Assembly: GCA_902767135.1 (NCBI GenBank)
Contig: CACXGE010000120.1
Location: forward strand, 1-33,188
DNA from: an uncultured Lachnospiraceae bacterium
GTDB taxonomy: Bacteria > Bacillota > Clostridia > Lachnospirales > Lachnospiraceae
Direction of reading: 5' to 3'
DNA length: 33,188 nt
Positions 23,516-32,126 of this stretch are shown in pieces; position 1 is the stretch's first letter, and every line of letters starts with the position of its first letter. The position numbers and the translations under genes are program-made. The notes beneath the pieces are model-generated. The model saw only the letters and a list, made by a program, of their open reading frames with translations. It had not been told where the DNA came from and ran no database searches.

Positions 23516-24202
23516 ATGAAAGTACTTGTATTGATGAGTGGGGGAGTGGATTCCACTACCTGCCTTGCCATGATGGTAGAAAAATACGGAAAGGAAAACG
23601 TAGAGGCCTTGTCCATGTACTACGGACAAAAGCATAAAAAAGAGCTGGAATGTGCCCGAAAAATTGCAAAGTATTATGATGTTTCCTATCAGGAACTGGA
23701 TCTTTCCCTGATTTTTACATCCAGTGACTGTTCCCTGTTAGAACACTCTGATAAAGAAATTCCTCACAGTTCTTACAAAGAACAAATTGACAAATCCGGG
23801 GAAAAACCAGTGTCCACTTACGTTCCTTTTCGAAATGGTTTGTTTCTCTCCTGCGCTGCATCCATTGCTATCTCTAAAGGCTGTGAGTTAATATACTATG
23901 GTGCACACAGCGATGATTCTGCTGGAAATGCTTATCCGGACTGTTCTTTGGCTTTTGAGCACGCCATGAATCAGGCAATCTACGAAGGCAGTGGACACGC
24001 CCTGACCATTCAGGCACCCTTTGTAAAACAAACAAAAAAAGATGTGGTCGCAGAAGGCCTCCGTTTAAAAGTGCCTTACGAAATGACCTGGTCCTGCTAT
24101 GAAGGCGGAGAATCCGCCTGTGGAAAATGTGGCACCTGTATTGACAGAAAAAGAGCATTTATGGCAAATGGCGCAGTAGACCCCATTCCTTATGTGGAAT
24201 AA
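23516..24202 (+). CDS. queC: 7-cyano-7-deazaguanine synthase
   Basis: QueC uses ATP and ammonia to convert carboxy-deazaguanine to preQ0. The 228-residue protein has the PP-loop SGGVDSTT at residues 8-15. It has YVPFRNGLFLS and GAHSDDSAGNAYPDC, and a zinc-binding cluster CYEGGESACGKCGTC near the C-terminus with four Cys. Length is normal. AAAGGAG lies 7 bases before the ATG. It lies between folE and queF. Confidence 0.95.
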   Translation: MKVLVLMSGGVDSTTCLAMMVEKYGKENVEALSMYYGQKHKKELECARKIAKYYDVSYQELDLSLIFTSSDCSLLEHSDKEIPHSSYKEQIDKSGEKPVSTYVPFRNGLFLSCAASIAISKGCELIYYGAHSDDSAGNAYPDCSLAFEHAMNQAIYEGSGHALTIQAPFVKQTKKDVVAEGLRLKVPYEMTWSCYEGGESACGKCGTCIDRKRAFMANGAVDPIPYVE

Positions 24203-24255
24203 TCTCCTGCACCAACATAAATATAAATTTGAATTTGATTGGAAAGGAATGAAAT

Positions 24256-24750
24256 ATGAGCAGAACTTCAAATGAAGTAAAAGATTTATCCTTATTAGGA
24301 AATCAAAAAGTAAGCTATCCTACCGACTATGCCCCTGAAATGTTGGAAACCTTTGAAAACAAACATCCTGGCAATGATTATTTTGTAAAATTTAACTGTC
24401 CTGAATTCACCAGTCTTTGTCCTATTACCGGACAGCCGGACTTTGCCACCATAACCATTTCCTATATCCCAAATATAAAAATGGTAGAGAGCAAATCCTT
24501 AAAATTATATTTGTTCAGTTTTCGAAACCATGGAGATTTTCACGAAGATTGTGTGAATATCATTATGAAAGATTTAATTCAATTGATGGACCCCAAATAC
24601 ATTGAAGTCTGGGGAAAATTTACTCCCCGGGGCGGCATCTCCATTGACCCTTACTGCAATTACGGTAAGCCGGGTACCAAATACGAAGAGATGGCTTTTC
24701 ACCGTCTCATGGAACATGATATGTACCCAGAAAAAATAGATAATAGATAA
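24256..24750 (+). CDS. queF: NADPH-dependent preQ0 reductase
   Basis: QueF reduces the nitrile of preQ0 to the amine of preQ1. The 164-residue protein is the short Gram-positive form. Catalytic Cys55 is in [15 protein letters not shown] and Asp62 is nearby. The NADPH-binding motif [21 protein letters not shown] and the substrate site [12 protein letters not shown] are present. It is the last gene of the operon. A tandem AGATAAT repeat overlaps the C-terminal codons and stop, and a perfect hairpin follows at 24778-24805. Confidence 0.95.
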   Translation: MSRTSNEVKDLSLLGNQKVSYPTDYAPEMLETFENKHPGNDYFVKFNCPEFTSLCPITGQPDFATITISYIPNIKMVESKSLKLYLFSFRNHGDFHEDCVNIIMKDLIQLMDPKYIEVWGKFTPRGGISIDPYCNYGKPGTKYEEMAFHRLMEHDMYPEKIDNR

Positions 24751-24777
24751 TAGATAATAAATAGTAGACAAATGTTA

Positions 24778-24805
24778 GTGGCAGGAGGTATTTTCCTCCT
24801 GCCAC
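24778..24805 (+). terminator. Hairpin after queF (no clear U-run)
   Basis: GTGGCAGGAGG (24778-24788) pairs perfectly with CCTCCTGCCAC around a 6-base loop. The following sequence ATTACTGTTC is only weakly U-rich, and on the minus strand TAACATTTG follows. It may end both the queuosine operon and the convergent pyrC transcript. Confidence 0.5.
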
Positions 24806-24889
24806 ATTACTGTTCACAGATACCTGTATCCAGTGTATCTGTTCAGAACTACGGAACAGTGACCTTACCGCCAGTATGATATGCACACC

Positions 24890-26158
24890 TTATCCCTGAT
24901 ATACAATCCTTCCATTACAAATCGTATAATGGACTTTTCCAGGCAATTCCCAGTTGGTAAATGGACTGTTTACTGCCTTTGACGCATATTCCTCTTCCTT
25001 TACCTTCCACATCTCGTTCTCACCAAAAATCACAATATCTGCCACGGCCCCCTTCGTGATACTCGCCGGTGTCATGCGGTAAAATTCAGAAGGGTTCTTA
25101 CTCATCAATGCCATAAGTTCCAATAAAGTAATATGTCCCGGCTGAACCAAAGATAAAATACCAAGCCCTAAGGAAGTTTCCAGTCCTGTAATTCCACTTG
25201 GCGCTGCTTCCATGGACCTGTCCTTTTCCTCTTTGCTGTGAGGAGCGTGATCTGTCACAATCATATCAATGGTTCCATCTTTTAAACCTTCCATAATAGC
25301 TACCCGGTCTTCTTCCTCCCGTAGTGGTGGATTCATTCTTGCATAAGTTCCATACTTTAACACATCCTGATCTGTTAAGGTGAAATGATGCGGGGTTGCC
25401 TCAGCATGAATATCCGCTCCCATTCTTTTTGCCATACGCACCAGCTCTACAGAATTTTTTGAACTAATATGCTGAATGCACACTGGTGCCTTTGTGTGCA
25501 GAGCTAACATACAATCCCTTGCCACCATAATATCCTCTGCCGTTCTGGATGCTCCCTTATAATTTAGCTGTTTTGAAACCCTTCCCTGATGTACTCCCGG
25601 TGCACCTACAAAAAGAGGATGTTCTTCATGCAGACTAATGGGAAGGTCTAATTCTTTCGCCTTTTCCATTGCCTGTAACAATAATTTTTCATCCATCAAA
25701 GGGATTCCATCGTCTGTAAATCCAGCAGCTCCAGCCTTAGCAAGGCTTTCCATATCCACCAGTTCTTTTCCTTCTAAGCCCTTACTAATGGCGGCTGTCT
25801 GCAGCAGGTGTATCCCTGTGCCCTCACCTTTTTTCTGTATGTAGCTTAAAGTTTCTAAATTGTCTACCACAGGCTTGGTGTTTGCCATACAAACTACAGT
25901 GGTAAATCCACCCTTTGCCGCTGCCTTCGCTCCTGTGATAATATCTTCTTTGTAGGTAAATCCTGGATCCCTGAAGTGTACATGTGTATCTACCAGTCCC
26001 GGCGCAGCTACCAGATGATTACCGTCAATTACTTCATAACCAGAACCTTCTAAGTTCTCTCCCACCTCTTCAATCAGGTTACCTTTGATTTTTATATCCA
26101 TAACTCGATCCGTATTGTTTACTGCATCTACCACTCTTACATTCTTTATCAATAACAT
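24890..26158 (-). CDS. pyrC: Dihydroorotase (class I)
   Basis: PyrC closes N-carbamoyl-L-aspartate to dihydroorotate in pyrimidine synthesis. The 422-residue amidohydrolase has the metal motif HVHFRDPG (about residues 59-66) and CIQHIS, EATPHHFTL and the catalytic Asp in VTDHAPHS. Length and the split HxH...D layout match class I (Gram-positive PyrC). No other pyr gene is in the window. It begins 34 bases after the protease gene, with a purine-rich ribosome site, so the two are probably co-transcribed. Confidence 0.95.
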   Translation of the reverse strand: MLLIKNVRVVDAVNNTDRVMDIKIKGNLIEEVGENLEGSGYEVIDGNHLVAAPGLVDTHVHFRDPGFTYKEDIITGAKAAAKGGFTTVVCMANTKPVVDNLETLSYIQKKGEGTGIHLLQTAAISKGLEGKELVDMESLAKAGAAGFTDDGIPLMDEKLLLQAMEKAKELDLPISLHEEHPLFVGAPGVHQGRVSKQLNYKGASRTAEDIMVARDCMLALHTKAPVCIQHISSKNSVELVRMAKRMGADIHAEATPHHFTLTDQDVLKYGTYARMNPPLREEEDRVAIMEGLKDGTIDMIVTDHAPHSKEEKDRSMEAAPSGITGLETSLGLGILSLVQPGHITLLELMALMSKNPSEFYRMTPASITKGAVADIVIFGENEMWKVKEEEYASKAVNSPFTNWELPGKVHYTICNGRIVYQG

Positions 26159-26192
26159 TTTTCTTTCCTTCCCGTTTCCCTTTCTACATTTT

Positions 26193-27557
26193 CTATTCTG
26201 TAAATCCCTTCACAAAACTTCCTATTGTCTCATAGTCCACTGCAAGATTCAGGTTCTCTCCGTCATCAAATCCTGCGGATACCAATCCAATCATCTCTCC
26301 ATACATATTTAGCAATGCCCCACCGGAACTTCCATGGGAAGTAGGTGCGGTAAACTGTATCATGGAGACATGATCAAAATTACGAAATCCCGCAATAATG
26401 CCATCGGACACCGTATTAAACAACCCTAAAGGGCTTCCAATTGCAACTACTTTCTGTCCACGAACCATCTTTCGTCCATGACACAAGGGAATGGATGGTC
26501 TGGATATCTCTTCCATACGAAGAATCGCCAGATCATTTTCTCTGTGACACTTTATGATTTCTGTGGTAATATATAAATCCTCCTCTTCTTCCAGGCGTAT
26601 TCCAAAATAGGTGCCACCCTGGATTACATGAAAATTTGTCAAAATATAACCACAAGAATGAATAATGACCCCGGAGCCGGAGGCAAAGGGTTTCTTTTCC
26701 TCATCATAGACGATAATCATCACCACGGAACCTGCCTTTGTTGCCAGTTCTTCATAGGAGAGTTCTCTGTTTTCCCTAGCAGAATTCTCCACATCTGGTG
26801 CTGTATGATTCTTTTTTGCCCCTACACTACTATTTACTTTTTCATTCTGTTTTATTCTTTCTAATATATGCTCCACAGAATATTCTGGAATTTTGCAGGT
26901 AATAGGATTTGGTTTTTTTATGAAAAACACATATGGATAAAGCTGTTGGGGGAGGCGAAAATCCACCTGGGTATGTATCCCATATACATCACACCCACAC
27001 TGACATAACAGATACAAAAAGAAAAAATCCTGTATGCTACAATGGTTTATATAAACAAACTTTGGGAATTTAGATAATACATTGGTCTTTTTAAATAGCT
27101 TGGGAAAATAATAATCTATCCGATATGCCAGTACCAGCAAAAAGTTCATCCGGCGCTGTTCATTGTTTTCCACACTTTGATACAAGCCTATGGTTTCTCT
27201 GACTGCCCGAAGATACTGCTCCTGCCAAATAGAATTTTCGAACCTGAAATCACTGATATCATCTGCCATTTTGTCTTTCCATGCAGTTATTCTGGCACTG
27301 TATTTTTCCCTGTCACTTGCTGACATATAATTTTCCAATATTCCACTCCGTTCATAGTAGCATTTAGAAAACTTATCCACCTCCGATAGAATTTCATCTA
27401 CTTTTTGAATTTCCTCTAAAAAAACATCCTCTGCATCACAACCAAGCTGTAAGACAAAGGTGGTTTTCTTTACACCGTTACAATATCTGTTTTCTGTATT
27501 TACAAATTCCTCTAAACTAGAAACCTTATCCTGATTACGTACAATCTTTAATTCCAT
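26193..27557 (-). CDS. YceG-like N-terminal region fused to a trypsin-like serine protease
   Basis: The 454-residue protein has no signal peptide or membrane span. Residues 1-230 resemble the YceG component of the Ter 'biosynthetic module': ARITAWKDKM, FLLVLAYRIDYYFPKLF, PKFVYINHCSIQDFFFLYLL and CGCDVYGIHTQVDF are the pattern I recall for that family. A polar linker (about 235-270) follows. Residues 272-454 form an S1-type chymotrypsin fold with His310 (ILTNFHV), Asp342 (ENDLAILRM) and Ser411 (GSSGG): a complete triad without a PDZ domain. It is divergent from the CitE-like/PRTase/StiP operon, which belongs to the same pathway. The YceG match is an inference from memory of family motifs. Confidence 0.8.
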   Translation of the reverse strand: MELKIVRNQDKVSSLEEFVNTENRYCNGVKKTTFVLQLGCDAEDVFLEEIQKVDEILSEVDKFSKCYYERSGILENYMSASDREKYSARITAWKDKMADDISDFRFENSIWQEQYLRAVRETIGLYQSVENNEQRRMNFLLVLAYRIDYYFPKLFKKTNVLSKFPKFVYINHCSIQDFFFLYLLCQCGCDVYGIHTQVDFRLPQQLYPYVFFIKKPNPITCKIPEYSVEHILERIKQNEKVNSSVGAKKNHTAPDVENSARENRELSYEELATKAGSVVMIIVYDEEKKPFASGSGVIIHSCGYILTNFHVIQGGTYFGIRLEEEEDLYITTEIIKCHRENDLAILRMEEISRPSIPLCHGRKMVRGQKVVAIGSPLGLFNTVSDGIIAGFRNFDHVSMIQFTAPTSHGSSGGALLNMYGEMIGLVSAGFDDGENLNLAVDYETIGSFVKGFTE

Positions 27558-27598
27558 GCCTTTCCCCGAATTGAATCCTTTCGCATTTTCTGTATTTC

Positions 27599-27627
27599 AT
27601 TATACAAAATTCGAATTTCAGAATCAA
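27599..27627 (-). promoter_or_regulatory. Promoter of the YceG-protease gene
   Basis: On the minus strand TTGATT (27622-27627) and a consensus TATAAT (27599-27604) are 17 bp apart. The start would be about 40 bases before the ATG. It lies only 29 bp from the divergent plus-strand promoter, which allows joint control. Confidence 0.8.
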
Positions 27628-27655
27628 GGGCTTCGTGCAATTTATACAAAAATCA

Positions 27656-27684
27656 TTTACAAGGAGTCTTTTTTGTGTTAAAAT
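27656..27684 (+). promoter_or_regulatory. Promoter of the CitE-like/PRTase/StiP operon
   Basis: TTTACA (27656-27661) and TAAAAT (27679-27684) are 17 bp apart on the plus strand, with a leader of about 85 bases to the HpcH-like ATG. It is back to back with the protease promoter. Confidence 0.65.
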
Positions 27685-27774
27685 TTCGTGGTATAGAATA
27701 GTTTTTATGAGATATAAGATTCTAATGTAAGAAAAAAATGTATAAAGTTTTAAAAAATTATATGAGAGGGTATT

Positions 27775-28779
27775 ATGAATCAGATTATTGAATGTATTAC
27801 AAATGTATATAAAAATCTGGAACAAAAAGAGATTGAGGCATACAATGTTGGACCTTTGTTATACACTCCTGCTACCAATGAAAATCTATTTGAAAAGTTG
27901 CAGGAACAAAACTGGGGAAATCATTATTCTTTAGCTCTTTGTCTGGAAGATGCCATTGATGACAGTGCGGTGGATCAGGGTGAAAAAAATATTATTGAAA
28001 ATATGCGTAAACTTTACGATCACATTGAACAGTTGGAGTTCATTCCACAGATATTTATCCGTGTACGTTATCCTCACCAGATTACCAAACTATTTAAAGG
28101 TCTGGGAAGAAGTGCTATACTACTTCGAGGATTTATCATCCCTAAATTCAGTGCTTACAATGGTCAGGCATATATTGATGAAATCATGTATATCAATGAT
28201 GCCAGCGCACATACCATCTTTTTTATGCCTATATTAGAAGGCTCAGAATTAATTTCACCAACCACACGTTTTGATGCACTTCAGACAACCTACGAAATGT
28301 TAATGAAACACAAGGAGTATGTTATCAACGTTCGTGTTGGCGGCAATGATTTATGCAATATTTTTGGAATCCGAAGAAATGTGGATGAGACCATTTATGA
28401 TCTTCGTTCCGTGTCTACCATCTTAAACGATATTGTCAGTGTATTCTTTCAGGATTTTGTTATTTCCGGACCTGTCTGGGAATATTTTACCGGGGAAGAT
28501 GATGCATGGAAAAAAGGCTTATTACGGGAGATGCGTTTAGACAGCTTAAATGGTTTCACAGGGAAAACTGTAATTCATCCAAACCAGATTCCTATAGTGT
28601 TAGAGGGAATGAAAATCTCCCAGCAGGATTTAGTGGATGCTGTACAGATTCTCACCTTTGAGAGCAATTTACTGCAGGTAAGTAAAAGTGCATCCGGAAC
28701 AAGAATGAATGAAATGAAAACCCACATTAACTGGGCAAAGAAACAGATTATTTTAGCAAATCTCTACGGAGTAAAATAA
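27775..28779 (+). CDS. HpcH/HpaI (CitE-like) C-C bond lyase of Ter-type biosynthetic module
   Basis: The 334-residue protein is a TIM-barrel lyase or aldolase of the CitE-like branch that accompanies the Ter metabolite pathway. Visible sites are LALCLEDAIDDS (acidic metal ligands), FIRVRYPHQ (substrate Arg), FMPILEGSELI (metal Glu) and the FTGKTVIHPNQI block. The family probably forms or breaks a C-C bond in making a nucleoside-like compound; the substrate is unknown. GAGAGGG precedes the ATG. It is first in a three-gene operon, 9 bases before the next gene. It is not a citrate lyase gene: citC, citD and citF are absent. Confidence 0.88.
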   Translation: MNQIIECITNVYKNLEQKEIEAYNVGPLLYTPATNENLFEKLQEQNWGNHYSLALCLEDAIDDSAVDQGEKNIIENMRKLYDHIEQLEFIPQIFIRVRYPHQITKLFKGLGRSAILLRGFIIPKFSAYNGQAYIDEIMYINDASAHTIFFMPILEGSELISPTTRFDALQTTYEMLMKHKEYVINVRVGGNDLCNIFGIRRNVDETIYDLRSVSTILNDIVSVFFQDFVISGPVWEYFTGEDDAWKKGLLREMRLDSLNGFTGKTVIHPNQIPIVLEGMKISQQDLVDAVQILTFESNLLQVSKSASGTRMNEMKTHINWAKKQIILANLYGVK

Positions 28780-28788
28780 AGGAATATT

Positions 28789-29976
28789 ATGTTTGAGAAT
28801 ATGGAATGTATTGATTATAAAGAAACGGATTTTATCCGCATTGCCAAAAGAGAAAATAATAAGAAACGTACATTTTTATTAGTGAATCCATTGCAGGGGA
28901 AACATTTATCTGTTTCCCCTGTTACCGCTTTCGGGGTATTTAAAACCCTAGCCACCTTGGTATTTTCCAATAAAAAGGTAAACTTTTCTGACACCTTAAT
29001 TATTGGATTTGCAGAAACAGCCACCGCTATCGGTGCAACTTTAAGCCTGTTTGCGCCCAAGGAGTGTTGTGTCAACTATATTCAAACCACCAGAGAACTT
29101 TATGAGGGAAAGCATTTTCTATATTTTAATGAAGAACACAGCCATGCCACAGACCAGATGGTAATCCGGGATTTTTTGGATCAACACATAAAAAACGGAA
29201 CCCATATTATATTTGCCGAAGATGAGGTAACCACAGGGAAGACCATAGAAAATTTTATGAGAGTTTTAGCAAAGACTTATCCATCTTTATCTATTACCTT
29301 TGGCATTGCCTCCATTTTAAATGGTATGCCTGACTTTAAGCTTGAGGGATTAGCCTCTCTAGGTATCTCTATTGACTATTTGTGTCAGACGCCGGAATGT
29401 GACTATGAAGATTATTTATCCCGATTCTCTTATGACAAAAGCCGACAACATAATCTTTCCACAGTAACAGAACCCGGTGTTCGTCAGGATGAAGATTTAT
29501 TTGTATCTACTTCCTATATGGATACAAGACTGGGAGTCTCTTCCTCTCTCTACAAAGAAGCCTGCCATCGTCTGTATGAGACAGTATACGAAAAATATAA
29601 AGAGGACATTGCCAGCGCAGATAATATTTTGATTTTGGGAACAGAGGAATTTATGTTTCCCGGTATGTTTCTTGGTGCATGTTTAGAACAAAAATATCAC
29701 AATAAAATAGTTCGCTTTCATGCCACCACCAGAAGTCCCATACTTCCTTCCCCAGAGGATGCGTACCCTATCAAAGAACGCTATCTTCTGAGCAGCTTTT
29801 ACGATGAGCATCGCACCACCTATCTGTACAATCTGTCAACTTACGACTTGGTATTTGTATTGACAGACAGTAAGGTAGATACCCCTGCATATTCACAGTT
29901 GTGTCATGTGTTAAAGGACAAACATTGTGACAAATATCATCTGATTCGTTGGAACAAAAAGGAGAAAACATTATGA
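28789..29976 (+). CDS. Phosphoribosyltransferase with TRSP domain
   Basis: The 395-residue protein has an N-terminal PRTase fold. The PRPP loop IIFAEDEVTTGKT contains the acidic pair Glu144-Asp145, and a binding element VNPLQGKH lies near the start. The C-terminal domain carries the motif TRSP at residues 314-317 in HATTRSPILP, which gives the TRSP domain its name. Established comparative work on Ter systems predicts that this enzyme attaches ribose-phosphate to a small ring compound. Start ATG at 28789 has AAAGGA. Its stop overlaps the next start as ATGA. Confidence 0.9.
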   Translation: MFENMECIDYKETDFIRIAKRENNKKRTFLLVNPLQGKHLSVSPVTAFGVFKTLATLVFSNKKVNFSDTLIIGFAETATAIGATLSLFAPKECCVNYIQTTRELYEGKHFLYFNEEHSHATDQMVIRDFLDQHIKNGTHIIFAEDEVTTGKTIENFMRVLAKTYPSLSITFGIASILNGMPDFKLEGLASLGISIDYLCQTPECDYEDYLSRFSYDKSRQHNLSTVTEPGVRQDEDLFVSTSYMDTRLGVSSSLYKEACHRLYETVYEKYKEDIASADNILILGTEEFMFPGMFLGACLEQKYHNKIVRFHATTRSPILPSPEDAYPIKERYLLSSFYDEHRTTYLYNLSTYDLVFVLTDSKVDTPAYSQLCHVLKDKHCDKYHLIRWNKKEKTL

Positions 29977-31034
29977 TGCAAAGCAGCTATGCTAAAAAAG
30001 ATGTCACTTTATTACTAAAGGATATTTCTGGAATGGTAACTCCTCTCCCCACCAAGGAAAGAGAACGTCTCATCCAGTCTGGTGTCCATTACAGCCAGAT
30101 GCTTCCTTTGGAATATAAGCCAAGCAGCGATTATATCAAAGCTTACAATTTTGCATTAAAAACATATTCCAAAACCACTGCAAATGCAGTCTGTCAGGTT
30201 GCTGAGAAAATATATGAAAAGCTCAAATCCGAATCAGAAATTGTATTGGTATCTCTCGCCCGGGCTGGGATTCCCATTGGAATCCTTATAAAACGTTATC
30301 TGGACAAGAAATATTCCAAAGCCGTATTCCATTATTCCATTTCTATCATACGGGACAGAGGAATTGACAATAACGCCATTGACTATATCCTGTCCAGACA
30401 CAAATCCAGTTCTATCTGCTTTGTGGATGGTTGGATAGGAAAAGGTGCCATACAGCGGGAGCTTACTGCGGCTTTGGCAGACTATAAAGAAATCGATACC
30501 ACTTTGGCGGTGCTTTCTGACCCTGCTAACATTACCAGTCTGTGTGGTACTCACCAGGATATTTTGATACCAAGTTCCTGTTTGAATTGTACCGTTTCCG
30601 GACTGTTAAGCCGAACCTTCTTGCGTGAGGATATTATATCTCCCACAGATTTCCATGGTGCAGCTTATTATAAGGAATTGCAGGAAGAAGATTTATCCTT
30701 GAGTTTTCTTTCCTCCATTGAACAATATTTTGATTATAATACTACCCTCCAGGATACCACCCCTTCTGATTATACCGGATTCATGGAAGTACAGGAATTA
30801 TCCACTTCCTTAGGGATTGAAAATATCAATTTTATCAAGCCCGGAATCGGGGAAGCTACCCGAGTTCTACTGCGCAGAGTACCTTGGAAACTTCTGATAC
30901 GTCAAGGGGAGATGGAAAATCCTCTGTTGGCTCATTTGCTACAACTGGCAAAAGAGAAAAATGTACCGGTAGAAGAATATCCTTTGAAAAATTATTTTGC
31001 CTGTGGAATCATAAAAAACCTGGCAGATGCCTGA
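29973..31034 (+). CDS. StiP-type PRTase/cysteine protease with Pelota-like C-terminal domain
   Basis: The 353-residue protein matches the 'StiP' component of the Ter module. The first part is PRTase-like (VLVSLARAGIPIGILIKRYL and the loop ICFVDGWIGKGAI). A Cys-containing loop SSCLNCTVSGLLSRTFL follows, and the C-terminal 70 residues have an L7Ae/Pelota-like pattern (INFIKPGIGEATRVLLRRVPW). Database names call the family a cysteine protease, but the fold predictions are of a PRTase; activity is unknown. I place the start at 29973, where AAGGAG lies 9 bases upstream and the ATG overlaps the previous TGA. An upstream ATG at 29949 lacks a ribosome site. It is last in the operon. Confidence 0.87.
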   Translation: MMQSSYAKKDVTLLLKDISGMVTPLPTKERERLIQSGVHYSQMLPLEYKPSSDYIKAYNFALKTYSKTTANAVCQVAEKIYEKLKSESEIVLVSLARAGIPIGILIKRYLDKKYSKAVFHYSISIIRDRGIDNNAIDYILSRHKSSSICFVDGWIGKGAIQRELTAALADYKEIDTTLAVLSDPANITSLCGTHQDILIPSSCLNCTVSGLLSRTFLREDIISPTDFHGAAYYKELQEEDLSLSFLSSIEQYFDYNTTLQDTTPSDYTGFMEVQELSTSLGIENINFIKPGIGEATRVLLRRVPWKLLIRQGEMENPLLAHLLQLAKEKNVPVEEYPLKNYFACGIIKNLADA

Positions 31035-31287
31035 TTCAGTTTAAAAAAAGCACAAATCAGTAATTTTTAGAAATTATATCAAAAATTATTCTATAATAAC
31101 AAAGATCCATTTTTATGAATCATTGTAACTGTATATGTGTCTGAATTTCTTTTCACCTGCACAGGAGTTTCCTTCCTTCCCATCGCTTCATATACAGATA
31201 TACTTTCTTATATATCCCTGGTTTACCAGGAAAATAAGGAAGTTATAAAATGTAACCGGAAATCGAAGGGATCAGAATATTTACACC

Positions 31288-31314
31288 AAGAGCTGATGCA
31301 TATCAGCTCTTTTT
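31288..31314. terminator. Bidirectional terminator between StiP and LytTR genes
   Basis: AAGAGCTGAT and its complement form a 10-bp stem (31288-31297, 31302-31311) with a 4-base loop, followed on the plus strand by TTTTT. The stop codon of the LytTR gene (31303-31305) lies inside the hairpin. It is 250 bases after the StiP stop; the gap 31035-31302 holds no other credible gene. Confidence 0.8.
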
Positions 31315-32037
31315 GTATGCTAATTCCCGTATGATATCCTCATAAAAAGCCTGGGTTATCCCTATACTGTGACCACCATTTCTTAGACGAATAAATTTAT
31401 TCCCCTTATCTATTGCTAAGATGTATCTTTTATTTACCAAAACGCTCCTGCTACACTGCAAGAAATCCTGTTTTGTAAATTTATTTTGCAATTCTTTCAT
31501 AGTTTCATATGGGAAATCTGTTTTGGATTCCTTAAAATGCAGCCATACCCTATGGTTTTTATTCTCCACATAGATAATATCCTCCACTGGATAAAGAAAT
31601 ATAATGCCTTCCTTTTTCATCAAAATAGTCTTTTCTATAAATTTACTGGTTTTATAATTCAACGCCTGATTCACAGCACTTTCTAATTTTTTCTCTGATT
31701 TATCCGTAAAAAAATCATAACAATGTAAAATACGAAATGCGGAAAACTCCATGTCTTCATATGGGGTTATCATAATCATAGGTGTAAATTGATAATGGGG
31801 TATTTTTCTTAAGTTACACATAAAGGATATGGTAGTTCCATTTTGGTTTGTCTCATAGGTCTGCCCGTCATCTTCTAACACGATAACATCCATTTCGTGA
31901 CACATACACAAAAAATACGCACCTGAAATATCAGGTGCATAATGTACTGTCACATTCTTATTTCTTGCTGTTATTCTATTGACCATTCCTTCATAATCTG
32001 ATAAATTTGGAGCAAGAATTAGTAAATTTCTTTTCAT
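31303..32037 (-). CDS. LytTR DNA-binding regulator with degenerate receiver
   Basis: The 244-residue protein has a receiver-like domain (1-125) and a LytTR domain (about 140-240) with EGIIFLYPVEDIIYVENKNHRVWLHF, KQDFLQCSRSVLVNKRYI and IGITQAFYED. The receiver looks atypical. The N-terminal acidic pair is replaced by LAPNLSD, the phospho-acceptor region reads VIVLEDDG, and the usual K-P is FFTDKS. No kinase gene is adjacent. It may act without classical phosphorylation or sense another signal. It converges on the Ter-module operon but a link is unproven. Confidence 0.85.
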   Translation of the reverse strand: MKRNLLILAPNLSDYEGMVNRITARNKNVTVHYAPDISGAYFLCMCHEMDVIVLEDDGQTYETNQNGTTISFMCNLRKIPHYQFTPMIMITPYEDMEFSAFRILHCYDFFTDKSEKKLESAVNQALNYKTSKFIEKTILMKKEGIIFLYPVEDIIYVENKNHRVWLHFKESKTDFPYETMKELQNKFTKQDFLQCSRSVLVNKRYILAIDKGNKFIRLRNGGHSIGITQAFYEDIIRELAYKKS

Positions 32038-32126
32038 TTATATCACCTTCCTCGCTCCATATTGAATCATATTCCTTATATCTTTCCCAAAAGCATTAGG
32101 AAAACAAATTTTCCCTTTTGATAAAC

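Noticed and set aside
27775..28779. Citrate lyase beta subunit (citE)
   Set aside because: No citC, citD or citF genes nearby; neighbours are TRSP-PRTase and StiP, which define a different pathway.
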